In this document: one piece after another, positions 1 to 6,799 of the stretch | Position numbering within the stretch: position 1 is the first letter of the stretch | Layout: each line of letters begins with the position of its first letter | NCBI RefSeq assembly: GCF_051900425.1 | Contig: NZ_JBHZGK010000007.1 | Coordinates: forward strand, 124,001-188,000 | Source of the DNA: Frateuria_A sp051900425 | GTDB taxonomy: Bacteria; Pseudomonadota; Gammaproteobacteria; Xanthomonadales; Rhodanobacteraceae | Length of the DNA stretch: 64,000 nucleotides | Direction: 5' to 3' | Program-made: the position numbers and the translations under genes | Notes under the pieces: model-generated | What the model was told of the DNA's origin: nothing | The model's database searches: none | Seen by the model: only the letters and a program-made list of their open reading frames with translations

Positions 1-17
1 GGAGCCATACGCCCTCA

Positions 18-73
18 CGTAGGGTGGGTTTCAGCCCACCATGCACGGACGGTGGGCTGAAGCCCACCCTACG
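18..73. repeat. REP-like palindrome, family B (copy 1)
   Basis: Near-perfect inverted repeat. The left arm reads CGTAGGGTGGGTTTCAGCC and continues to CCACC; the right arm is its reverse complement ending CCCACCCTACG, with a roughly 10-nt spacer. It lies just upstream of purC. Related copies are at 1916-1970 and, degraded, at 25498-25555. It resembles the REP/BIME class of intergenic palindromes. Confidence 0.85.
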
Positions 74-123
74 GCGACTGGCTAGAATAGACCGCTTCCC
101 ACCTTCCGAAGGCGGATCGCCCC

Positions 124-1020
124 GTGCCCACCACCCTGCTGCAATCGAACCTGCCCGGCCTGGACCTGATCCACCGCGGCAAGGTGCGCGACGTCTACGC
201 GCTGTCGGACGACCGGCTCCTGATCGTCGCCACCGACCGTCTGTCCGCCTTCGACGTGGTGCTGCCCGACCCGATCCCCGGCAAGGGCGAGATGCTCACC
301 CAGATCTCCAACTTCTGGTTCGACAAGACCGCGCACATCATCACCAACCACCTGCTGCCGGTGCCGCTGGGCGAGGTGCTGCCCAAGGGCACCGACCTCT
401 CGCTCTACGCCGGCCGCGCGGTGGTCACGCGGCGGCTGAAGCCGGTGCCGGTGGAGGCAATCGCGCGCGGCTACATCATCGGCTCGGGCTGGAAGGACTA
501 TCAGGCCACCGGCGCCATCTGCGGCATCAAGCTGCCGCCAGGCCTGAAGCAGGCGCAGCAGCTGCCCGAACCGATCTTCACTCCCTCGACCAAGGCCGCG
601 GTGGGCGACCACGACGAGAACGTGAGCTTCGACGCGGTGGTGAACGCGGTCGGGCGCGAGCTGGCCGAGAAAGTGCGCGACGCGACGCTGGCGATCTACC
701 GCTGGGCGGCCGACTACGCGGCCGACCGCGGCATCATCATCGCCGACACCAAGTTCGAGTTCGGCACCGACGCCGACGGCAAGCTGTACGTGATGGACGA
801 GATGCTCACGCCCGATTCCTCGCGCTTCTGGCCCGCCGACGAGTACCGCACCGGGATCAGCCCGCCGAGCTACGACAAGCAGTTCGTGCGCGACTACCTG
901 GAGACGCTCGACTGGAACAAGAAGGCCCCCGGACCGAAGGTGCCTGCCCAGGTCATCGAGCGCACCCGCGCCAAGTACGCCGAGGCGCTGGAGCGACTGG
1001 CCGGCATCCGGCTCGACTGA
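124..1020 (+). CDS. purC: Phosphoribosylaminoimidazole-succinocarboxamide (SAICAR) synthase
   Basis: Joins CAIR and aspartate using ATP to make SAICAR in de novo purine synthesis; cytoplasmic. The 298-residue length fits the longer, yeast Ade1-like form (about 300) rather than the 237-residue E. coli form. Visible family motifs are the ATP-grasp-like GKVRDVY (residues 19-25), RGYIIGSGWKDY in the middle, IADTKFEFG (about residues 207-215) and DEMLTPDSSRFWPAD shortly after. The start is GTG with a weak purine stretch (GAAGGCGGA) upstream; no better in-frame start is nearby. The DUF962 gene starts 21 bp downstream on the same strand, so co-transcription is possible. A REP-like palindrome lies upstream. 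Confidence 0.96.
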   Translation: MPTTLLQSNLPGLDLIHRGKVRDVYALSDDRLLIVATDRLSAFDVVLPDPIPGKGEMLTQISNFWFDKTAHIITNHLLPVPLGEVLPKGTDLSLYAGRAVVTRRLKPVPVEAIARGYIIGSGWKDYQATGAICGIKLPPGLKQAQQLPEPIFTPSTKAAVGDHDENVSFDAVVNAVGRELAEKVRDATLAIYRWAADYAADRGIIIADTKFEFGTDADGKLYVMDEMLTPDSSRFWPADEYRTGISPPSYDKQFVRDYLETLDWNKKAPGPKVPAQVIERTRAKYAEALERLAGIRLD

Positions 1021-1041
1021 TCCGCTGACGAGGGCGACACC

Positions 1042-1512
1042 ATGCGCACGATGCAGAGCTGGCTCGACGGCTACAGCGCCGACCACCGCAACCCGGTCAA
1101 CCAGGTGATCCACTGGATCTGCGTGCCGCCGATCGTCTGGACCGTGGTCGCGCTGCTGTGGACCGTGCCGGTACCGAGCGCCTTCCTCAAGCCCGGCGCG
1201 TGGGCGGTGTTCGCGATGGTGCTGGCGTTCGCCTGGTACTGGAAGCACTCGCACCGCCTTGGTGGCGCGCTGCTGGTCGCCTTCGTCGTGCTGGCGTTGT
1301 TCACCGCGTGGCTGTTCGAGTTGCTCGGCCCGGTGCGCCTGCGCTGGCTCGCGCTCGCCGTGTTCGTGTTGGCCTGGATCGGCCAGTTCGTCGGCCACAA
1401 GTTCGAAGGCCATCGGCCCAGTTTCCTCACCGATCTCTCCTACCTGCTGGTCGGTCCTGCCTGGCTGATGGAAAAGTTCCTGCGCCGGATCGGCTTCAAG
1501 GCCCACGACTAG
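1042..1512 (+). CDS. Mpo1/DUF962-family membrane protein
   Basis: A 156-residue protein with about four hydrophobic segments. It carries the DUF962 (yeast Mpo1/YGL010w-like) signature: an N-terminal DHRNPVNQVIHWICVPP stretch, a central KHSHR, and a C-terminal GHKFEGHRPSF followed by LVGPAWLMEKFLRR. Yeast Mpo1 is an Fe-dependent dioxygenase in alpha-oxidation of 2-hydroxy fatty acids. The repeated histidines here (HWI, HSH, GHKFEGH) would suit metal binding, but bacterial function is inferred. GAGGG precedes the ATG. The stop codon abuts the ATG of the next gene, indicating an operon. Confidence 0.85.
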   Translation: MRTMQSWLDGYSADHRNPVNQVIHWICVPPIVWTVVALLWTVPVPSAFLKPGAWAVFAMVLAFAWYWKHSHRLGGALLVAFVVLALFTAWLFELLGPVRLRWLALAVFVLAWIGQFVGHKFEGHRPSFLTDLSYLLVGPAWLMEKFLRRIGFKAHD

Positions 1513-1920
1513 ATGCAAACCCTGCTTACCCTGCTCAGCACACTGCTCTGGTGGGTGCTGTACGGCTCGATCGTCGCGCTGTTCGCCAGCCTCATCGCCT
1601 GGCCGGTGCTGCGCTGGAGCGAGCGCACGAACGTGGTGTTCAACCGCGTGTATTTCGCCTGCCTGCTGTGGAGCTTGCTCGGGCTGTTGCTGGTCGGACT
1701 GGTGGCCGCGCACGAAGGCAACGTCCGGCCGCCGTACGGACCGCTGCTTTCCTCGCTGCCTCTGCGCCTGGCGCTGGTCGTGGACATGCTCGTTGGCGCC
1801 CTGCTGCTGTGGCGGCTCACGCCCCGCGTCGACGCCCATCGCATCCGGCCCACCAGTGCCTGCATGGCGATGGCGGCGGTGACTGCCGTGGCGTTCGGCA
1901 TCGCGACCAGCCTCGCGTAG
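1513..1920 (+). CDS. Small hypothetical membrane protein
   Basis: A 135-residue protein not recognised as a named family. It has about four predicted membrane segments: residues 2-32, 47-70, 82-102 and a short C-terminal one at about 114-135. The ATG follows the preceding stop codon with no gap, so translation is probably coupled to the DUF962 gene. The TAG stop lies inside a REP-like palindrome that begins CGTAGGGTGGG, so the repeat supplies the end of the gene. The last roughly 70 bp recur in diverged form at about 1985-2055, beyond the palindrome, as if the original 3' end had been duplicated or displaced by it. Confidence 0.72.
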   Translation: MQTLLTLLSTLLWWVLYGSIVALFASLIAWPVLRWSERTNVVFNRVYFACLLWSLLGLLLVGLVAAHEGNVRPPYGPLLSSLPLRLALVVDMLVGALLLWRLTPRVDAHRIRPTSACMAMAAVTAVAFGIATSLA

Positions 1921-1970
1921 GGTGGGCTTCAGCCCACCGCTCCCAGCCAGATGGCGGTGGGCGGAAACCC
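1916..1970. repeat. REP-like palindrome, family B (copy 2)
   Basis: Begins CGTAGGGTGGGCTTCAGCCC and has an imperfect inverted arm (GGTGGGCGGAAACCC) about 20 nt later. It overlaps the stop codon of the upstream membrane-protein gene and is flanked by two imperfect copies of that gene's 3' end. Confidence 0.8.
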
Positions 1971-1984
1971 AGCCGACGGACTCC

Positions 1985-2055
1985 GCTCGCTGTCAGCGCC
2001 TGCGTAGCCATGGCTGCGGTCAGCGCCATGACGTCAGGTATCGCAGCTCCTAGGG
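1985..2055 (+). pseudogene. Diverged duplicate of the 3' end of the preceding membrane-protein gene
   Basis: Translated in one frame, this stretch reads SACVAMAAVSAMTSGIAA. The real C-terminus just before the palindrome reads SACMAMAAVTAVAFGIAT. Nucleotide similarity is about 70-75% by eye. It has no start of its own and the REP-like element sits between the two copies. It may be a relic of the ancestral 3' end or of a local tandem duplication. Confidence 0.55.
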
Positions 2056-4125
2056 CCGGCTCGCTGTAGCGTTGGCGCCTCGCACCGCGCTTACGAAACC
2101 GCCGAAGGGAATGTCGGTGATGCCGACCAGCCCGAAGTGCGCGTTCTCGCCGTCGAGCAGGCGACCGGTGACCGGCTGGTCGGCGTACTGGAACCAGTGC
2201 GCGCCGACGATCGCCGGATCGGCGGCCGCCGCCGCGAGGAAGTGCGCGTAGGCCTCGCCGCGCTGGGCTTCGTTCCAGACGGGCACCGGGCCGGCGCCGA
2301 ACGGACCGCGGTCGGTCGAGCCGAAGGAGAACTCGCTGACCAGCACCGGCTTGTCGAGCTGGTGCAATCGGTCCAGATCCATGCCGTGCTGCGGCAGGTC
2401 GGCGTAGACGTTGATGCTGATCACGTCGCACCAGCGGGCGCAGGCGGCGACCGCCTCGGGGGTGCGCACGGCGAAGCGACCGCCGAGGAAAAGGTGGTGC
2501 GGGTCGTGCCGGCGCAGCGCCTGCGCGACGGTGCGGAAGTAGCGCTCGGCGTAGGCGCGCAGCCAGGCACTGTAGTCCTCGGCGATGGCCGGATGCGCCT
2601 CGTCCGGCAACGGCGCCTGGAACCCGGCCGGCTCCAGCGCCTCCCAACGCGTCACGCCGATGCCCCACGCCACGCCCAGGCGCAGGGCGTCGCCGTACTT
2701 GCGCTTGAGCATGGCGAGGAAGGCCTGCTTGGCGGGGCTGCGCGGGTCGCCGTGTAGCGTGCCGATGGCCAGCACCCAGCGGCCCTGCGGCCCGGGCGCC
2801 GCCCAGGCCAGTTCGTTGTCGGCGAAGTAGCCGAGCAGCCAGTGATCGTCGCGCACGCCCTGGGTGGCGGCGGCGACGGCGCGTTCGGTCGCGGCCTCGA
2901 AGCGCGGGTCGAACGGATCGGGCATGCGGCCCCACCAGTCATAGCCGGTGGCGACGTTGGCGTAGTCGCCGGCGATGTTGATCGAACGGGTGTACGCCAG
3001 GCCGTGCCCGCGCGCGATCGCCTCGTCGCTCCAGTTGCCCAGCGTGTTGAAGCCCCAGGCAACCAGGCGCTGGCGCGTGCGTGTGCGCCAGGCTCTGCGC
3101 CAGTCCGCACCGTCCACCCGGTAGAGGTTGGCCGCGTAGAAGTCGAACCAGCGGCCGTGGTTGTAGGCCAGGCCACGCGACGCGCCCGTGTCGCGGCGGC
3201 TGTCGCCCTCGCCGTCGAACGCATGCCAGGGGCCTTTGGCGGGCGGCAGGTCGGTGAACATCCACTCGCGGCCCTGCACGTAGCTGCGTCCGCCGTCGGC
3301 GACCACCGCGTTGACGCCCAGCGAAAAGAACGGGCGGCCGTCCGGCGCCACCAGTTGCCAGCGGCCATCACGCTTGCGCGTGTGGAACCAGCCGGCGGCG
3401 TCCGTGAGTGCGTTGTCTTCGTTCCCGCGCGCGGCGGCATCGGCCAGCCGCGCACGCTCGCGCGCATGCGCCGTGCGCAGTGCGGCGTCGCTGTCGATTT
3501 TTTCCGGCCATCGGCCACGCGTGTACTGCCCATAGCGGTCGACGATCCCGGCGTAGGCGTCATGCAGCGTCACGCCGGGAGCGACATCCGCGTCGCCGAT
3601 GAGAAGGACCTGCTCGGCCTGCGGCGCAGGAATGGACAAGCGCACCGCGCGAACGGCTTTCAGCGCGGTCGCGCCTTCCACGGTGGTCGCCAGCACGATC
3701 CGCCGCCCATCGAGCTCCACCGGCATCGGCGGCCCGGCCTGCACGCCGAACGCGCGCGGCGAGGTCGCGTGCAGCGGGATGACCAGAGTCTGTGCGGGGC
3801 CGGCGGGCAGGCCGACCATCGCCGTCAGATGCGCGCCTGACGTGCCTTCGATGTCGATCGACAGCGTGACCGCCCAGGGCATCACGTTCTGCAAGCGGAC
3901 GCGCCATTCGTCCGCCCCGCGCCAGGGCTGCGGTGGCGTCAGGCGCACGTAGGGGTTCGCCGCAGGTTCGAAAGTGTAGCGGCGCAGGGTGTCTGCGGAG
4001 ACCTGCTCCGATCCGCCGGCACGGACGTGGGACAGCTCGACCTGAGCGGTCGTTCGGGGGTCGGGCGATGTCGCCCAGGAGGCGCACGACAAGCCCATAC
4101 AGGCCAACAGAACGCACGTTTTCAT
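2050..4125 (-). CDS. GH50-like secreted glycoside hydrolase (agarase-like)
   Basis: A 691-residue protein with a cleavable signal peptide (MKTCVLLACMGLSCASWA, probable cut before TS), so periplasmic or secreted. An N-terminal beta-rich region of about 200 residues precedes a TIM-barrel-like domain. GH50 beta-agarase hallmarks are visible: GFNTLGNWSD, GYFADNELAW with the candidate acid/base Glu438, HLFLGGRF, SINVYA, and a nucleophile-type SEF-FG-TDRG motif with Glu598. Length fits GH50 (about 700-800). The substrate is uncertain: agar use is unexpected in a soil-type xanthomonad, so another galactose-containing polymer is possible. No sugar transporter or sulfatase is adjacent. GH42 or GH5-like enzymes are the alternatives. 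Confidence 0.75.
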   Translation of the reverse strand: MKTCVLLACMGLSCASWATSPDPRTTAQVELSHVRAGGSEQVSADTLRRYTFEPAANPYVRLTPPQPWRGADEWRVRLQNVMPWAVTLSIDIEGTSGAHLTAMVGLPAGPAQTLVIPLHATSPRAFGVQAGPPMPVELDGRRIVLATTVEGATALKAVRAVRLSIPAPQAEQVLLIGDADVAPGVTLHDAYAGIVDRYGQYTRGRWPEKIDSDAALRTAHARERARLADAAARGNEDNALTDAAGWFHTRKRDGRWQLVAPDGRPFFSLGVNAVVADGGRSYVQGREWMFTDLPPAKGPWHAFDGEGDSRRDTGASRGLAYNHGRWFDFYAANLYRVDGADWRRAWRTRTRQRLVAWGFNTLGNWSDEAIARGHGLAYTRSINIAGDYANVATGYDWWGRMPDPFDPRFEAATERAVAAATQGVRDDHWLLGYFADNELAWAAPGPQGRWVLAIGTLHGDPRSPAKQAFLAMLKRKYGDALRLGVAWGIGVTRWEALEPAGFQAPLPDEAHPAIAEDYSAWLRAYAERYFRTVAQALRRHDPHHLFLGGRFAVRTPEAVAACARWCDVISINVYADLPQHGMDLDRLHQLDKPVLVSEFSFGSTDRGPFGAGPVPVWNEAQRGEAYAHFLAAAAADPAIVGAHWFQYADQPVTGRLLDGENAHFGLVGITDIPFGGFVSAVRGANATASRP

Positions 4126-4139
4126 GGCACCTCGAGCCC

Positions 4140-4210
4140 TTGTGGGAGCGCACCTGTGCGCGACCGCCCGCAGCCGGAACGCCCGCGGTCGCGCACAGGT
4201 GCGCTCCTAC
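4140..4210. repeat. REP-like palindrome, family A
   Basis: Arms GGGAGCGCACCTGTGCGCGA and, inverted, TCGCGCACAGGTGCGCTCC around a roughly 20-nt centre. It lies between two minus-strand genes. It is a full member of the family also at 28477, 34965, 37913, 49743 and 56558. Confidence 0.9.
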
Positions 4211-4225
4211 GGTAGACCCGACAAC

Positions 4226-5548
4226 CTAGGCCCCGCTGCGCTCCAGCCAGCGCCAGCCGTAGTACGCCGGAATGCCGCACGCGATGATCACCAGGCTCAT
4301 GCCGGCATCCCCCGGGTTGTGGATGGCGGTGGCGCCGATTACGCACAGCACGGTGACCACGAAGATCATCGGCAGCCAAGGGTAGAACGGCACGCGGTAG
4401 GGGGAGGGCTCGGTCAGGTACCGGCGGTACCAGAACAGCGTGGCGATGCTGCAGGCGTGCGCCAGCCACTCGCCGACGGTGGTGTAGTCCAGCAGCTGGT
4501 TGAAGCTGCCCGACACCGCCAGCACGATCGCCCACGCGCCCAGGGTGGCCAGCGCCACCTGCGGCGCGCGGCTCTGCGGCTCGATCCGGCCGACGGCGGA
4601 GAAGAACATGCCGTCGGCGCCCATCGTCTGCAGCACGCGCGCGCCGCCGGCGATGGCGATGTTGCAATAGCCGAAGGTGGAGCAGGCGATACCCAGCGCC
4701 ATCAGCGTGGCGCCGCGCTCGCCCAGGAGCTTGTGCATCACGTCGGCCGCCGGCGCGGTGCTGAAGGCCAGGCCGGCGTGGCCCAGGCCCGCCAGGTAGG
4801 CGAAGTTGGCCAGCACGTAGGCGATCATCACGCCGGCCATGCCCAGCCCCAGCGCGAGCGGCAGCGTGCGTTGCGGGTTGCGCACCTCGCCGGCCAGGTC
4901 GTTGAGGTAGTGGAAGCCGCCATAGGTGAACAGCACCGGCAGCAACGCTCCGAACAGTGCGCCCGCCGGCACGTCGCGACCGGGATCGACCGCGAGCGAC
5001 ACACCCAGGTGACCATCGGCCAGCACGACGCCGGCGACCACCAGCAGCACGATGGCCGCAAGCTTCAGCAACGTGAAGATGTTCTGCATCCACGCGCCGG
5101 CACGGATGCCGAACAGGTTCACGCCGACGATGAAGGCGATCGCGCCGGCCGCCACGGGCTTGATGTAGAGCAGCGACAGCCCGAGCGCCGCGCAGAAATA
5201 CTGCGCGAAAATGGTCGCCACCGCGGCCACGCTGCCGGGATAGTTGATCAGCGCCATCGTCCAGCCGAACAGGAACGCCGGCAGCTGGCCGAACGCCTCG
5301 CGCAGGTAGATGTAGCTGCCGCCGGCCTGTGGCCGCCGCGCGCCGAGCTCGGCGTAGCTCAGCACGCCGGTCAGCGTCAGCAGGCCGCCGACCACCCACA
5401 GCGCCAGCAACTCCCAGCCCGAGCTGGTGCGCTGGGCGAGCGTCGAGGGCGTACTGAAGATGCCTGCGCCGATCACGCCGCCGATGACGATCATCGCCGC
5501 GTCCCAGGTGCCCAGTCGGCGCAGGTAGGTGTTCGATTCGGTGCTCAT
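4226..5548 (-). CDS. APC-superfamily amino acid permease
   Basis: A 440-residue inner-membrane protein with about 12 hydrophobic segments. The N-terminus carries the APC signature GGVIGAGIFSTPSTLA (residues about 22-37), the substrate and cation-binding unwound helix of the family. YAELGARRPQAGGSYIYLREAFG follows in TM2-3, as in LAT/AAT-type transporters. A likely role is proton-coupled or exchange uptake of amino acids; the substrate cannot be read from sequence. It is followed on the same strand by the GH50-like gene after a 100-bp gap holding a REP-like palindrome, so co-transcription is doubtful. CDS length is typical. Confidence 0.88.
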   Translation of the reverse strand: MSTESNTYLRRLGTWDAAMIVIGGVIGAGIFSTPSTLAQRTSSGWELLALWVVGGLLTLTGVLSYAELGARRPQAGGSYIYLREAFGQLPAFLFGWTMALINYPGSVAAVATIFAQYFCAALGLSLLYIKPVAAGAIAFIVGVNLFGIRAGAWMQNIFTLLKLAAIVLLVVAGVVLADGHLGVSLAVDPGRDVPAGALFGALLPVLFTYGGFHYLNDLAGEVRNPQRTLPLALGLGMAGVMIAYVLANFAYLAGLGHAGLAFSTAPAADVMHKLLGERGATLMALGIACSTFGYCNIAIAGGARVLQTMGADGMFFSAVGRIEPQSRAPQVALATLGAWAIVLAVSGSFNQLLDYTTVGEWLAHACSIATLFWYRRYLTEPSPYRVPFYPWLPMIFVVTVLCVIGATAIHNPGDAGMSLVIIACGIPAYYGWRWLERSGA

Positions 5549-5688
5549 GCGTGGGTGGGCATCGTCGGCGGCGGAAGCGGCAACGATAGCGTGAGTTGGT
5601 GCCCGGGTTCAGCCCGTGGCGCATGGGGTGGGGCTTGTTGCAGACGACCCAGGGGGGGACCGCGGGCACCTCGCGCTGCCCATCCCCC

Positions 5689-5715
5689 GCGGTCGCGCAC
5701 AGGTGCGCTCCTACA
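5689..5715. repeat. Half-site of REP-like family A
   Basis: GGTCGCGCACAGGTGCGCTC followed by CTACA matches the right arm of the family A palindromes, with no matching left arm nearby. A left-arm-like half (AGGAGCGCACCTG) occurs separately at about 6750-6763. Confidence 0.7.
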
Positions 5716-5800
5716 AGGGAAGGGGCAGAAGCCGCTACGCTTGGCGACATGACGAATCCGCACCTGCGGCCCCGTGCGCATGCGCCGTAAGGTTGCGCCG

Positions 5801-6739
5801 ATGTCCGCCCTTGCCCCTTCCCTTTCCAACCCGGGCGCGCGCCGCTGGCTGCGCGGGCTGTCCTGGCTGGTCTCTGCCTTGCTGCTGGCGCTGGCCGCGT
5901 GGCTGCTGCACCGCTACCTGGGCGCGATGCGCTGGCGCGACGTGGCAGCGGCGCTGGTCCAGCTGCCGCGCGCGCACGTGGTCGTTGCCGTGGCGGCGAC
6001 GGCCGTCAGCTTCGCCATGCTCGCCACGTTCGACGTGCTGGCCGCGCGCAGCGTGGCGCCCGCGCGCGCATCGACCGGACTGGCCGCCTTCGCGGGCTTC
6101 GCCGCGCACGCGCTGTCCAACACCCTGGGGTTCCACGCGGTCACCGGCGGCGCGGTGCGCTACCGGGTCTACGCCACGGCGGGGCTGGGTGCGGGCGACA
6201 TCGCACGCGTGGTCGCGCTGGCGAGCCTGGGCGTGGGATTGGGCTACGCGGTACTGGGCGCCGCCGGGCTGCTGATGGAGCCGGCGATCGCCGAAGGCTG
6301 GGGGCGCCCCGCGGGCGTCGCCGTCGTCCTGCTGCTGGCTGCCCTGGTGCTCTGGCTGGCGCGACCTCGCAACCTGCGCATCGGTCGCTGGTCGATCGCC
6401 TTGCCGGGTTCGGGCGCGGTGCTGCGGCAGATGCTGGTCGGCGGCGTGGAGATGAGCGCGGCGATCGGCGCGATGTACCTGTTGCTGCCACCGGAGATCG
6501 CGCCGTCGTTCGCGGATTTCGTGCCGATCTACCTGGCGGCGCTGCTGGCCGGCATCGTCAGCCACGCGCCCGGCGGCCTGGGCGTGTTCGAGGCGATCCT
6601 GCTCGGCGCGTTTCCCGCCGGGGCCCGCGCGGAGGTGCTGGCCGGGCTGCTTTGCTACCGGCTGGTCTACAACCTGTTGCCGTTCGGCGCGGCGGCGCTG
6701 GCGCTGGGCGTGTTCGAGGCGCGCCGGCGCAAGGCGTGA
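5801..6739 (+). CDS. YbhN/MprF N-terminal-like (UPF0104) membrane protein
   Basis: About 312 residues with some eight hydrophobic segments. The pattern of the lysylphosphatidylglycerol-synthase transmembrane/flippase family is visible: SNTLGFHAVTGGAVRYRVY around residues 100-120 and LLAGIVSHAPGGLGVFEAIL towards the C-terminus. There is no C-terminal aminoacyl-transferase domain, so this is the stand-alone UPF0104 form, probably moving or sensing lipids in the inner membrane. ATG at 5801 is preferred because TAAGG lies 8 nt upstream; in-frame GTG (5774) and ATG (5780) codons would add up to nine residues. The gene stands alone between oppositely oriented neighbours. Confidence 0.8.
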   Translation: MSALAPSLSNPGARRWLRGLSWLVSALLLALAAWLLHRYLGAMRWRDVAAALVQLPRAHVVVAVAATAVSFAMLATFDVLAARSVAPARASTGLAAFAGFAAHALSNTLGFHAVTGGAVRYRVYATAGLGAGDIARVVALASLGVGLGYAVLGAAGLLMEPAIAEGWGRPAGVAVVLLLAALVLWLARPRNLRIGRWSIALPGSGAVLRQMLVGGVEMSAAIGAMYLLLPPEIAPSFADFVPIYLAALLAGIVSHAPGGLGVFEAILLGAFPAGARAEVLAGLLCYRLVYNLLPFGAAALALGVFEARRRKA

Positions 6740-6799
6740 AAACGGGAATGGCAGGAGCGCACCTGCTTGCAAGAGCGGAGGCCAGCCCGCGCGGTGCGA

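Noticed and set aside
82..1839. A 585-codon open frame on the minus strand across purC and its neighbours
   Set aside because: Low-complexity Gln/Arg/His/Gly-rich translation antisense to clear genes; a by-product of high GC content and codon bias.
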